This document shows positions 42,452 through 54,020 of a DNA stretch of 64,000 nucleotides, in pieces. The notes below the pieces were generated by a model that was not told the origin of the DNA, did not search any database, and worked only from the letters and a program-made list of their open reading frames with translations. A program made the position numbers and the translations under genes. The stretch spans positions 128,916,545 to 128,980,544 of the forward strand of contig CM069433.1 of NCBI GenBank assembly GCA_035610365.1. The letters run 5' to 3'. Each line of letters opens with the position of its first letter. Within the stretch, counting starts at the first letter, position 1. Origin of the DNA: Aquatica leii. Lineage: Eukaryota; Arthropoda; Insecta; Coleoptera; Lampyridae.

Positions 42452-44503
42452 ATGTTGGAGCCTGTAGAAGTGCCAGAAGCAATCCCGATAACCGACGTAT
42501 GGTCCAAGTGGATGAGTATCATTCAAAATGAAGAGTTGACGCACCAGATGAAAATACATAAATTGGATACATCCGGTGGCGTGACGGAATGGAAAATACG
42601 TTTGCTGCATTTTCTACGAACCGGAGAACGTCAATCCGTGACATTAACCTGCCCTGAAAACCGTAATACTTCCCGACCGTCTTCACCGAACCCGTTAACC
42701 GCACCCGCACCACCAGTAGTGGTAACCGAAGCTGCACAATTGTGTGAGTCCATTCGCAAATGGGGAATCCAGTTCAATGGTAACAACGACCCGATTTCAT
42801 TTCTCGAAAGCATTGAAGAGTTGCAAAACTCGTACCGAATTCAAGACGCAATGCTTCTGCGAGCTCTTCCAGTTTTGCTAAATGGCGATGTACTTTTCTG
42901 GTACCGGAATAATAAACATGATTGGGAAACATGGAGTGACTTTGTAAGTAGTTTCCAACTTCATTTTGTAGGGCCACGATACCGTTACCATTTGGAAGAA
43001 GTGATACGCAACCGTTTTCAAAGAAATGGAGAAAAAACCGGTGACTACATTAATGCAATGGAAACACTTATGCGCCGTCATGGACAGTTTTCCCCGGAAC
43101 TCCAACTGCAAAGAATATATGAGAATTTGCAGAGTTCATGCCAATTGTATATAAAACGTACCGACTTCACTAACCTGCAAGAATTAAAAACGTTGGCTTG
43201 TGACTATGAGGATATATCCCGTCAAAATCCATCCAGAAACCAGGCCTCAAGTCACGAGTTAATGACGATCATGCCTGTAGAAGTACCAGTGGTATGTGTT
43301 GTACAAGATCCGCCACCTTGTGACCGCTCCAGACCTTCAATTCGCACCGAAAAACAGCCCCAGCCGATTACCAAGACTGTTCGTGGATCTACAAACCACC
43401 AGGAATGGACTGCTTGGCTGGAAACCGTTAAAAATGTTAATTCTAGGTCTAAAACCCCTGTACCCGCCGTAGCTTCCGTAGATTCTCGACTTTTTGTTCC
43501 TGTCACCGTATACGGGCAAGAGTTGGACGCTTTAGTCGATACCGGCGCTACCAGAAGTTATGTAAATTCAAAGGTAGAAGAACTTGTCGCTAGAGATTTA
43601 CAACCGCAAGGAAACAATCCAGATAGGGTTCAACTAGCAAACGGTGAGATTGTTAAAACTCGCGGAAATTATTCGTTTCCCGCAAACATTGGATCTCAAA
43701 CCATCACGCTTGAATGCCAATCTCTGGACAATCTTACAACCGATCTTCTACTTGGTCTTGATGTCCTATCCAGAAATAATGCTACATTGGAAGTAAAGGA
43801 AAGAACTCTGACGCTGAACGCCGAACCGATAGCATTTACGAGCAGAACCAGTCCAGGCCTTGTAGGAATCCAGAAGGTAGTTGAACCAGGGCCGCCAGTA
43901 GTCCACGATTTGCTGCAAGAAGAAGTAGATCCATCTAAGGCATTAACCGATCACCCAGTTGAAGTACCGTACCGACCTGGAAAAGATCCGGTGTTAAGAA
44001 AAGAACACAAGCTGTCTTTACCGTCAAACTCCGTACCGCCTGATTTTAAAGCTCCCCGCTTACCGATGCCCGAAGTCATGCCGTTAAGGACCGCGAACCC
44101 GGAATCAGGGGCTTGCTGTTCGATAACTCCGTCCACGAACAAAACTTTGCCGCCAGACACCGCAAAAGAAACTCGACCGGAGCCGCCACTGGATTTTTTG
44201 TTCCAATTAGATGCTGTACGAAACCGACAGGTAGCCACCAAGAGATTTAAGGGATCCGCATTTGTAGTTAAGCCGCCGCAATTTACTGTAAGTAAAAACC
44301 TAAGAGTCAGTCAATCTCTTCTAGAAATCCCCCGTGTTCATGTCTTCGCCCAGGAGAGGGTGGTATGTAACGAAACGGCAGAGGTGGCCGTAATTGTTTC
44401 GAAAATTTTATATAAATTGTTTGCAATTACGCGTGAGCTTTGGACGCTCGGCTGCGGACCACCTCTACCGCTTCGAAGCGCGCGACTCTCCCCTGCCAAA
44501 TAA
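42452..44503 (+). CDS. Gag-protease fusion of non-autonomous LTR element
   Basis: 683-residue intact frame starting at the first ATG after the LTR. Residues about 100-260 form a retrotransposon Gag domain (FNGNNDPISFLESIEELQNS, DVLFWYRNNKHDWETWSDF, LEEVIRNRFQRNGEKTGDY, LMRRHG). No CCHC zinc knuckle is present. Residues about 345-450 are a retroviral-type aspartic protease: FVPVTVYGQELDALVDTGAT with the active Asp at 363, and LLLGLDVLSRNNA as the second conserved patch. The remaining 180 residues are Pro-rich and end KRFKGSAFVVKPPQFTV, LEIPRVHVFAQ. The last 45 codons lie in the 3' LTR. No RT, RNase H or integrase motif occurs. Gag without a zinc knuckle but with its own protease could still assemble and mature particles; this is inference. 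Confidence 0.9.
   Translation: MLEPVEVPEAIPITDVWSKWMSIIQNEELTHQMKIHKLDTSGGVTEWKIRLLHFLRTGERQSVTLTCPENRNTSRPSSPNPLTAPAPPVVVTEAAQLCESIRKWGIQFNGNNDPISFLESIEELQNSYRIQDAMLLRALPVLLNGDVLFWYRNNKHDWETWSDFVSSFQLHFVGPRYRYHLEEVIRNRFQRNGEKTGDYINAMETLMRRHGQFSPELQLQRIYENLQSSCQLYIKRTDFTNLQELKTLACDYEDISRQNPSRNQASSHELMTIMPVEVPVVCVVQDPPPCDRSRPSIRTEKQPQPITKTVRGSTNHQEWTAWLETVKNVNSRSKTPVPAVASVDSRLFVPVTVYGQELDALVDTGATRSYVNSKVEELVARDLQPQGNNPDRVQLANGEIVKTRGNYSFPANIGSQTITLECQSLDNLTTDLLLGLDVLSRNNATLEVKERTLTLNAEPIAFTSRTSPGLVGIQKVVEPGPPVVHDLLQEEVDPSKALTDHPVEVPYRPGKDPVLRKEHKLSLPSNSVPPDFKAPRLPMPEVMPLRTANPESGACCSITPSTNKTLPPDTAKETRPEPPLDFLFQLDAVRNRQVATKRFKGSAFVVKPPQFTVSKNLRVSQSLLEIPRVHVFAQERVVCNETAEVAVIVSKILYKLFAITRELWTLGCGPPLPLRSARLSPAK
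44352..44364 (+). other. Polypurine tract
   Basis: AGGAGAGGGTGGT directly precedes the 3' LTR start and lies inside the open frame. Good PPT candidate, although it contains two T residues. Confidence 0.6.
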
Positions 44504-45720
44504 TCATTCTACCGGAACGAAACACACAATAAAAGCCGCCGTCAACGTTGAAAACGCTCTCTCGTTTCCACGACCCCGTCCTGGTGACACCTTTTCTATA
44601 TTGATACCCGTTCTTTACCTAATTATTATCTCACGACTTCATGCTTTTGTACCCGGCTAACTCTTTTCCGAACCGATCCTGATCCTATATAATTGTAAGC
44701 ACCGACTAACCAAAACCTGCTATCGTACCTGGACATTCTCAACTCATACCGACCCGCTTCGACCCTGCTACTCTTACGATTTTTGCATTCACTTTGCCGT
44801 TTTGTATTAGAACCCTGTTACGTCCAAACGCCCTCCCTCAAGTTGACCACAAGCTCCGGTTTCACCGAATAGTATTTGTTCATAGCGCACCTCAGTCCGT
44901 TAGTGAAGGGACAAATTACTTGCACCAGGCTGGTGTAGGATTTGTCTTGCGTAACTTAAATCTACAGTTACTTTCAACCCTTAATGTAGTTGAAGTTGAT
45001 GTGTTGAGCTACTGCTTGAGCCAGGCTGGTTTAAAGTATCTCAATACGTTTAGCATCGCTACATTTTGGTTTCGGGCTGAGATCTAAAAGTAATCATTTC
45101 AAATCGGTGTCAATTTTGAAATACTCACCTGAACTTGCCGAAGTTTTCGATTCACCGTATAACTAAACCGCAACAACCCATAATAGTAATAACGTTATTG
45201 AATTTCACCGTGTTATTTGTCTGAAACGTTGTCATTAATAGACACGTGGTCAACCCGTCGTAAATTAGAAATCAAACTCAGTTTACCGTAGCAGTGTCTT
45301 CCCTGGAAAACTTAATTTGTTACACCTGTCTTATAACCTTTATTATCATACCTGAATAATTTTCCGCTTTTATCCCTGTTAAATTAATGTTAGCACAGTT
45401 TTCAACAGAATTGTAACCACGCCATTTACGCTTATCATACTTCTAGAAAAGTACAGGTTTTTTTTACAGGTTAAATTGTGTGGGCCGCATTCAATCAAGT
45501 TCGATTTCACGGAAAGTGGTAGGCCGCATTCCACCGAAGTTAATAACATTAATAAAATACATTTTATTTGTTATGAAACAGGAAATAAAACTACACCACC
45601 TGTAGAGATTTATTGTTACAATTACATATTTAATTTGCAGAATAAATGTATGTTAATTGTGTTTAAATTAATAACGTTTTAAATCCAACGCCGAGACTGT
45701 GAGCCACCGGGGGTGTTACA
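44366..45720 (+). repeat. 3' LTR of gag-protease element
   Basis: 1355 bp, matching 40988-42340. Differences include the A/T/G changes near 44398-44428, an extra CT near 44562 and single changes near 44586, 44731, 44917 and 45001. Confidence 0.95.
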
Positions 45721-45724
45721 TTAC

Positions 45725-46396
45725 TAGAATCCAAAAATTTGTTAAAGTAGAGGACCTTTTTTTTTACAGCTTCAAATGCTAAAACTGCAGTTTTATTAAG
45801 GACCACAAGTGCAAAAACGAATTATTTAAAAAAGAGTTTATGACAATTGACTCCAGCATATAATTTACCAGCATTTCATTATGGTAGAAGATATGAAGGG
45901 GTAGCGAGGGAAGTTTATGCTAAAAACTTTTTAACACAAGTTGAGAAGCTGGTGGAAGTAGGCCTGCATACATCTTGCCTGCAGCGTGGTGAACTCATTT
46001 TCAAAAATGGTACAGTTGACCGTATCATTGAAATTAAGTGTCCAAAAATATTTGAAAATTAAATTCCTAAAAATTTTCATAATTTACTAACCAAACAGCA
46101 ACAGCAAATTTTTTTTATGTGCGAGTAATGGAAAAGTACATTTACGATCTAAACATCCATATTTGTATCAAATGGTAACGTCAATGTTAATTTTTGAAGT
46201 GTCATGTTGTGATCTTATTATATGGTCTAAAGTTAATACTTTAGTGTTAAAGATTAAACTAGAGAATGTTGATCCCTATGTAATTAAAGACATTACTATT
46301 AAACTCAAAAAACTTTATTATAATATGTACATACCAGAATTGTTTATTATGAGGATTCCTCGTCATTTACCATTATTAGAAATAGAAGTTAATTAA
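45725..46396 (+). pseudogene. YqaJ-type nuclease gene, 3' part
   Basis: From about 45847: PAFHYGRRYEGVAREVYAKN matches the AMxYGxxxExxAxxxY signature of YqaJ/lambda-exonuclease-type nucleases; GLHTSCLQRGELIFKNG then VDRIIEIKCPKIFEN retains the catalytic E-x-K but lacks the usual SPDG before it. A shift follows; frame 46163-46396 (HPYLYQMVTSML upstream, CCDLIIWS, LKKLYYNMYIPEL) is the C-terminal part. The nuclease presumably serves the transposon. Inactive because of shifts and the insertion. Confidence 0.65.
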
Positions 46397-46539
46397 CAAC
46401 ATACGTACATAAGTATAACATTTATAATTTAAAAATTTATAATTAAACAATACAATATAAAATAAAAAATTCTTTTCCCATAGGAAATAGTTTTTTTTAA
46501 ACAAAGAAATGAACTAAAATTGCAATATTAATTTGCCAA

Positions 46540-47130
46540 TGGTTTTTAAAAATCAACCAAAAAACAAATTATGGAAAATGTATTGGAGATTAAGGGCAAC
46601 ATTGATATTTTATTTGGTCGTGACAGAATTTCATATGTTTTGATACGTTGTATTGCTATTTTTTTGTGATGATTTCTTCTTAAGCAGTCAATTTTGATCT
46701 GCCTGCTAAAAATGGAAGTATTACCAATTTTTATTTCCGTTTATTGCATACTTCTTGAATAGTGAAACCCCTATTAACTATTAAAACATCACCTTCTTCT
46801 AGGAAATTTTCAATATCACACATTCGAAACAGTTCTATATCAGAACTGGAACTCTCATATCCTTCACTATTGTAAATAATGGCACCTCTGGATGATATCC
46901 CAACCAAAAATTTCACTGAATTAAAGTGTTTATAACTTGAATGTGTGTTTCTTTGCATTTCAAAATTTCGTGACATCTGCATTCTAACTTCGGTACTATC
47001 TAATATTATTGTCACTTTCTCATCCAACAGTCGAAATGCAGTAGGCATTCGATTATTTGTTACGAGACCCCTTAATGAAATCATTTCGCACCCAGCATGT
47101 TTACAAGTAGATAAATTGAACCCAAGTGTA
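46540..47130 (-). pseudogene. DDE_Tnp_4 transposase (ISL2EU/Harbinger-type), C-terminal part
   Basis: Open from 47084 to 46731: RLLDEKVTIILDSTEVRMQM holds the first catalytic Asp (family IIDCTEI), THSSYKHFNSVKFLVGISSR matches SxYKSHNTVKFLIGI, then SDIELFR and EEGDVLIVNRGFTIQE. The family has ADRGF here, so the second catalytic Asp is Asn (AAT). After the stop at 46731, frames continue with LAGRSKLTA, EEIITKK, AIQRIKTYEI-like residues to about 46550, the ARVHVERAIGRIK helix of the family. The N-terminal DNA-binding part is not visible. Convergent with the YqaJ gene. Confidence 0.75.
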
Positions 47131-47139
47131 AAAAATTAA

Positions 47140-50100
47140 GGATACATAAGATGCACTTATATTATAAAACACTGGAAGTTTTTTTAATATGTAGCCTCTC
47201 TTCAAACGTATAAGTGTTGTAAAGAGGGGCCACTGCGTGTGCCCTTAGTTTTTCTCTGCAGTTTACTGCGGCCTTACAGGTAGCGTCTAGTCGGAGAAAA
47301 ACATACCAAACATGCCTTTATTTGCAACTTACAAAATAAATATTAATTAAAACAAACTATGTATAAAATAACAGAAAATAAAACTTAATTGTCTAATTTA
47401 TTATTATATCGGCGGCGGTAATGGAGCCACTACGTATACGTATACTTTTTGTATATTTAAAGTACCTGTACGTAAAGAAGGTTAAGATTAATCACGTTTT
47501 TGGTTCCTGTGTTAATTGAGTAAATTACGTTGTTTTAGCTTCAGAAACGTGTTACAGGTATTCTCTAAATTTAAATAAACTAAACGGAAGCAGTGATGGT
47601 AAATCAGATTATTTTAGGTTAACTTGGTGTTTTCAACAATTTCTTACTAAGAGGTCTTTTCGATGGATCAGAGTAGTTTTATTAAGACAACTAAACGGCA
47701 AGTAAGTACAAATACCACAGTTAATTCGGAAACTATGCTGGCCGATTCGCTCTACGATAAAGTTTACTCGTAGGTAGGAGTTTTTGAAGATGAGGGCTGC
47801 GGAGTTCTTTCGAAACGAATACAACGAATTGGGATATACGCTGTGTCAACGTCAGATGGTTAATTGGTGTTAGCTATAGGTGTACACGCCTTCTCAATAG
47901 CGCCACGGGGTCTCTCGTTACGCTCTTTTTGAGAGTGCAGGGAGGATCTAATACTGGCCCCAGCGAGTTGTGCCTCTACGCACGTTGCCAGTGGTACACG
48001 GAAACTAACTGCAAGCACCGGGACGTTTCTCTACGCTCTGTCAGTTAATTGTAGGTAATTTACGGTAACAAACGAAAACGGTTGTAACTAATATTCTAGA
48101 AAAATAAACGGAAACTAAAAAGTAAATTTGGAAACTGAAAAATGGCAGAAAATAAATCGGTCAGACGGAACACTATTTGAAGTTGAAATCGCAGTTCTGA
48201 AGTCGGAACGGAACAGGAAGAGGTTCAAATTAAATTGAAGTCGCAGTTCTGAAATCGGAGCGGAACAACAAGAGGTTCAAATTAATTTGAAGTTGCTTTA
48301 TGCTGGGGATGTCGGCTTTATATATTGTCAGGTATCAGCAGTATCAAAAGGAAAGTGACCTCTGACTTACGATTTGATTGCAAGTACAAATACGGAGAAA
48401 TTCCTACGTTCTAAAATAACTAAAATAACCTTTTGATCTATAATTCGTATCTGACGGAAAATTTCTGTGTAGCTTATGCAATTATTTGCAAATTAAATAA
48501 TTATAAAAGTAAAAATGGCCACAGACATTTTTTGTACTCTTACAGTGTTAAACATAGTTTATCACGATCAGAAAGCAACATCAATTTTTAACACTTGACC
48601 ATGGAAACTAGTCTAAAAGGAAATTATTTACTATAAATTTAAAGATTTAACTAACTATAACTTACTTGTAAACATAGAAACAATAGATCTGTTTTTTAGG
48701 AAAGTTTAGAAAAATGGTAGTAGGAGGGAAAAAAAAGCACGATATATAAGTAAAAACAGGTTTATGGATTTAAAAACAGATAAATAAAATGTAAGCGAAT
48801 CTAAACGGAATAAAACAAAATACAAACTGACAGTAAATTTTAGTAACTTTTACAATATTTACGTTGACAGAGATAGCATTAGTGTAGACCTTTTTTCTCT
48901 TTCTATTATTGTAGTGAAGTGTGCTACTTCACTATTAGGTATTCGGGTTTTTTTATTGTAATAATTTTAGTGTTTTCTGCTTTGTGTATTACCAATATGT
49001 ATTACCAATTGATTTTTTAACAGTGACAGTTGAAAGTTGGGTAATGTTAATATCATTTGTATTAAAAATTTTTATTACTAAGGAAAAATATAAGGTATTG
49101 AAACAAAATAAAATAAAGGAACGCGGGAATAGAAAAGAAATGAAAGTAAAATTTTGAATTTTTTAAAGTAACGAGTACAAAGGAAAAGAGCTAATTAAAG
49201 AACTTCGTTTAGCCTTAAATAGTGGTAGATTTGTAAATCGTCTTCTGTCATTATCCGGCGAAAACTTAAACTTGAACGAAAATTTGGGTATCAGAAAAAC
49301 GGGAATTTCTGTGAATCACGTGACCCGTTAGCATGAAACTTACTTTTAGTGTAGTTGCGTAATGACAAAAAAACTTTAGAGTAGCAAAGTAATAAATCGA
49401 AATATACGTAAAACTATGCTTTGAAAAGCAGTTATTATTGAAGTAGAAAGTAGAAATGTGCGTCTAGTAAAAAAGTTCTGAATTACATTATTTAATTTAA
49501 TTACATTAATTTAATTTAATTACATTACTTAATTTTTAATTACATATTATATGCTAAGATATTTACTACGTAAAATATTCGTAAAATTTCGAACTTGTCA
49601 GATTCAGTTAGTTACAAATGTTGTTCTTTTTTAACTTTCTGTAGCGTTCAGCCTGCAGCCTTGGGCCGCGTTAACTTTTCTCATGCTATGCTTTACATTC
49701 GGCTATTTACATAAATTACTATTTCTGTTCTTTGAACATCAAATGTAACTAAGCTCAAGATAATTAGCATAAATCAAAGCAATTGGCAACTTTAATACTA
49801 GTTTTAATTTTTTAAAAAGTTTTCTTTTGACGCAAAAAGAAACGTTAACCGTTATTTATCAGATTTTAGCTTGTGCATTGGTATAGAGAAGTTATGATTA
49901 TAAAGATTTTTAATTGGCTGTTTAGAAACTTTACAATGAATACTCTGAAATTAGCATGTTTGAGAAATTAAGTAATCGAATCAGTCAAACAACAAAAGAG
50001 GTGTTTATTAACGTCAATCAGTTTTTAAACTGCATGACATTTTGAAAGAGACCAATTACCTTTTGGCATTCATCGACAATTGCAGCATACCAAGATATTT

Positions 50101-52770
50101 TTTCCAAATATGTCTGATACGTATACATCAAAATTTCATTGATGCAGTTTTTGTAAATATTTATATTCTGTACTACATTACAGTTTTATAAAAAATTTGA
50201 TTGGTTCCGTAGTTTATAATTAATTAAACTGCATATTAAAAAAAAATAATCATAAACATTTTGTACTTACGTTATAATAAATAACACAAGATAATTGTTA
50301 CAAAAAAAATGAATTGTTATGGTGTCAACATGTTACAAGACTATGGCAAGCCACTCGTTTGTACATTAAAAAAATTAGATTTTTAAAAGTAACTAGAAGG
50401 AAAAGCGCTTAATAAGCCTTATCTTTATGTTTTTAATTGGCTTATGGTTAACTTTTAGAGTATTATTTTCTTAAGTAACACGATTGCTAAACTACAATAC
50501 ATTTGTTCTGTTATCAGTTTTTTTATCGCAATATTTCTTATATTTAAACCTTATTTGCGGTTTTTTTAAATGTAATTGATCATTATAAAAAGATAAAAAC
50601 AACTTTTAGTTCTAACAGTGGTATTGAAACCACCGTGTCTTTAAGTGAGATTTTCATATCACCTTCTTAGTTCATAAAGTTCCATACATAAAAATACCAT
50701 TCATAAAATATAAATTATTTTTAAACACGCACAAATTCACTTTGTATTTTTTATAAGTCACATTCCCATGTTATTCCGTTGCAGCATCTAAAAATAAACG
50801 TTGACATACCAACATGATATTTGCCAAAAGAACTTGACATTGTCTTAATTATTTTTCTTTAGTTTACCGGTTGTAAACTTAAAATGTCCAACAACGTTGA
50901 TATTTTTCAAACTGATTTGGCTCGGATTCGTAACTTGTAATATAAACTAAGACACTTTGAAATTAAATAAATACAAAGTTTTGACATAATATCTTACTTG
51001 TGATTGAAGGAACCAATAGTATGTTTTAGGTATTACCTACACAAATTTTTAAATTTAGTTGTTTATTGTCCGCGTCACTTGTTCTGCTTGTAAAACGTTT
51101 ATTTTTATTTGACTTTGATAAATGATTCAATATACAGTCCTAGAAAAAGTATAATAATTCGTAAGCAATGTGCATTACCAATCCGTATAAAATGCAAATT
51201 TTCATACTCGTTGGCAATGATTACCATTTCTTTATTAGTTTTACAATATAATAGCTTATATTCCTACCTGTAAATTTGTATCAACATTGTGTTTATAAAT
51301 CAAAAGATAAATAGAGATCATTTGTTTAGTTACTTACTAATATTTATTTAAAAATAGTGCTGTTTGGTGTTACTGAAATCAACATGATAAATTGTTAAAA
51401 TGAATTTTTTACACCTAATTAAATATTTTTTGTTTACAAAACCTTATATTTGTATTGAGATATTTTTGAAATTTATAATTGAAAAGTAACAAAAAGCTAC
51501 AAGGTTTTATAAATTTGGGTATTAATTTGTAGGCGAAATCATTGCTAATTTTTAATTACGTTTTTAAAAAGAACACAGAAGACAATTTATTCAAATTATG
51601 GAACGAATGCATTTTAAAAATTGCTGTTGTTTTACTAAACTAGAAAATATATTATGGTTGCACACTACGTAAACGTGTTACAGTGTTTACATATGATATG
51701 AATTTCATGTATATACTCTTTTTGTTTGTCAAAAGATTTGCCATAACATTCATTTCTAACAGAGAAGATTCTCGGTATTAATTAGTTTATGTAGAAAGCA
51801 CGGAGTTGGTGTAGTAAAAGTTTATTAGAGTGAAGTACAGTCATACAAAAAAAAATTACATATAAAAACTTTTGTAAAACTAAAGCTACTCTACCAAACG
51901 TGCTATTGGAGTTATAATATTTTGCTTTTTTAAATAAGAATAAATTTTTAAAATTGGCTGTAAAAACTTATCACGTCACAAGTTCAACAATATCAACTTT
52001 TTGCTTTTAAATTAAAGTATAAAGTTGTTGTAGTTAAAGGTAGTATTGTAAAAGTTTTATATTTTACAAATTTGAAAAACCTTGTTTAAACATAAATGCT
52101 TAACAGTATTCTTTACGTTAAAGCTTTTCCAAATTATTCTTAAAATGATTATAATTTAGTAACTATTTTGAGTGTAATGTTCTAATAATCTCGTTTTTAA
52201 AATTTATGTAAACATTTGAACTATATGTATGTATAACTAATATTATAATCATAAAATATTTACCTAGTAACTGACTTTGTTTTTATTATAAGATATAATG
52301 TTTCCGGCTATTATTATTTTGTTATTTGTAGTAAAAAAGTTTAATCAATATTAAAATTTTTATATTTTAAATTGAATTAGGGTTTTTTATTATACGGTTT
52401 ATAATATTATTAAATTGTTATGTGTCAATTACGTATCATTAGTAATCTGGTTTTTCACTAAAAATGGACCTGTGCCGCAAGTAATCAAGAATTATTTATT
52501 GCCGCTCTTGGTCAATGTCGTGGTCATTAATAAATCAATACTGGACAAACGCTAGCAAAAGAACTATTTTATTTGCTTAAAACAACTGCAAAATAAGTCG
52601 TTACCCAAATAAGACCTCTAAGCGCTTTACAAATAACTCAAAATATTAACAAAAATAGTTTTCTAATTATTTATTATAAAAACATGAAAAACACCCTACA
52701 TGTAGTCTAACGTTACATGTGATGCACATAGTTTTTCATCGATATGAGCAGTTGCAGTGTCCAGTGTACT
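47140..52770. other. Long AT-rich non-coding stretch
   Basis: No recognisable protein or RNA family in 5.6 kb. The 47500-48060 part is less AT-rich, with a weak minus frame 47633-47824, and may be an unassigned repeat. A T/A-rich simple repeat (TTTAATTTAATTACATTA units) lies near 49493-49545. Confidence 0.55.
48190..48293 (+). repeat. 52-bp tandem repeat, two copies
   Basis: TCGCAGTTCTGAAGTCGGAA at 48189 recurs as TCGCAGTTCTGAAATCGGAG at 48241; both continue GAACA, AGAGGTTCAAATTAA and end TTGAAGT. Period 52 with few differences. Confidence 0.85.
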
Positions 52771-52778
52771 TTTTTCTT

Positions 52779-54020
52779 TTACTCTCTAAGATCGATTTCA
52801 CATAATGCAGACTGAATCGTACATCTGCAATTATGTGGGAACCAATTGTCATATAGACAGTGCTGCGAAACTAGTATTCGATGTTTAGAGTCAAAAAACC
52901 GTACGGAAGAAAATGAAGAAAATAAATAATATAGAAGACCGGAAACGACTTTAAAAGTGTTAGGGAACGGCTTTTGGAAAAAGCGAGGATGCACATCACT
53001 GTACAGCGTAACGACACTCATAGCATATTACTCTGGCAAAGTTATAGATTCAGTAGTGGAAGGGAATTACTGTCAAGAATGTACTGCCATGAAAACAAAA
53101 ATAGGTACAGCAGAGTACTAACAATGGCATACAAGTCATGAAGAAGATTGTGCTTCCAATTACTCGTGTTCTTTTGGAACAATGTAGGTAGAAATGTTTT
53201 TCAGGTCCGAGGCCATGTTTTAAGTAAACTATGGTAATTACATTGACGACGGTGATTCTAAAACTTTTAAAACTATACTTGATCTTAATCCATACTGAGA
53301 TGATTGTAAAGTTGTGAAAAGTGAGTGCGTCGGTCATGTGGAGAAACGGATGGGCTTGAGATTGAGAATTGTAAAGAAAAAATATTCTCTTAATAAATTA
53401 ATATTATAGCCGTGCGAAAAGACGAAATGTAAATGATATTGATAAGATGGAGTAGACTGTAATGGCGACATATTATCATCTCCTCGCTACAAACACAAAC
53501 GCTGAAAAAAATTACGAAAATTGTCCACTTGGAATTGACAGCCTGGTGGTGTAAGTATCAAGCCGTTCAAGTTAAGGGTAAAGCTTACGATCACCCATTT
53601 TCGCTGCATCCCAATGTTCAAAATTATATATTTTCAATTTATAAAGACCTTTCAAGCAAAGATCTTCTTGAAAGGTACGTAGGCGGCCATACTCAGAATG
53701 CTAATGATAGTTTTAACGATACTATATAGTGTTTAATTCCAAAGCACTTAAATGACGGTACAAAAATTTTTGAAATAGCTATACTTACATTGCTGCTTGT
53801 GTGTTCAATGAAGGCTATAACAGTGTTTTAAAAATGATGAATCTATTAGAAATTAAAATTGGACAGCAATGCAAGATGTTTTCCAAAATGTATGATAAAA
53901 ACGAATAAATAGCAAGAGCGTCGTAGCCTTATTGCGACAAAAAAGACAGATTGGCTCGTAAGCAACAAAAACTCGAGCTTTACGAAGAAGCAGAAGATCT
54001 TCTTTATGCTATATGTAAAC
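52779..54020 (+). pseudogene. Mutator-like (GHVEKR/TQN) transposase relic, copy A
   Basis: Across shifting plus frames the landmarks of a repetitive metazoan MULE-like family appear in order: GNGFWKKRGCTSLYSVTTLI (about 52965; family GDGTWKKRG, so a candidate catalytic Asp is Asn), SGKVIDSVVEGNYCQECTAM, HTSHEEDCASNYS, YGNYIDDGDSKTFKTILDLN (about 53230), KSECVGHVEKRMGLRLR (about 53310), then NCPLGIDS and the frame 53529-53729 with YDHPFSLHPNVQNYIFSIYK and GGHTQNANDSFNDTI, then YIAACVFNEGYNSVLKMMNL, LARKQQKLELYEEAEDLLY (about 53950-54010). At least eight stops or shifts. The left edge is approximate. Mutator assignment comes from memory of the family name. Confidence 0.75.

Larger units (their letters stand above)
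40988..45720 (+). mobile_element. Non-autonomous gag-protease LTR retrotransposon
   Basis: 4733-bp element with LTRs at 40988-42340 and 44366-45720, TG and CA ends, and a 4-bp duplication TTAC (40984-40987 and 45721-45724). LTRs differ at roughly 15 to 20 places, so it is young but older than the 9.8-kb element. Internal sequence is one intact gag-protease frame. Reverse transcriptase, RNase H and integrase are absent, so mobility needed enzymes from elsewhere. The leader is only 111 bases; next to the LTR is TTTGACGCATCC rather than a TGG-type primer site. Confidence 0.92.
40628..47130. mobile_element. ISL2EU-like two-gene DNA transposon, split by an LTR element
   Basis: A YqaJ-type nuclease gene on the plus strand (40628-40987 continued at 45725-46396) converges on a DDE_Tnp_4 transposase on the minus strand (47130-46540). 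As I recall, this pair is characteristic of ISL2EU-type eukaryotic transposons. Everything from 40988 to 45724 is a later LTR insertion plus its duplicated TTAC. Outer ends were not found. Confidence 0.55.

Noticed and set aside
42299..44241. Several minus-strand frames overlapping the gag-protease gene
   Set aside because: Shadows of the 683-codon plus frame; no family features.
49493..49545. Origin or scaffold-attachment element suggested by ATTACATTA repeats
   Set aside because: Simple AT-rich repeats are common throughout the window and nothing specific supports such a role.
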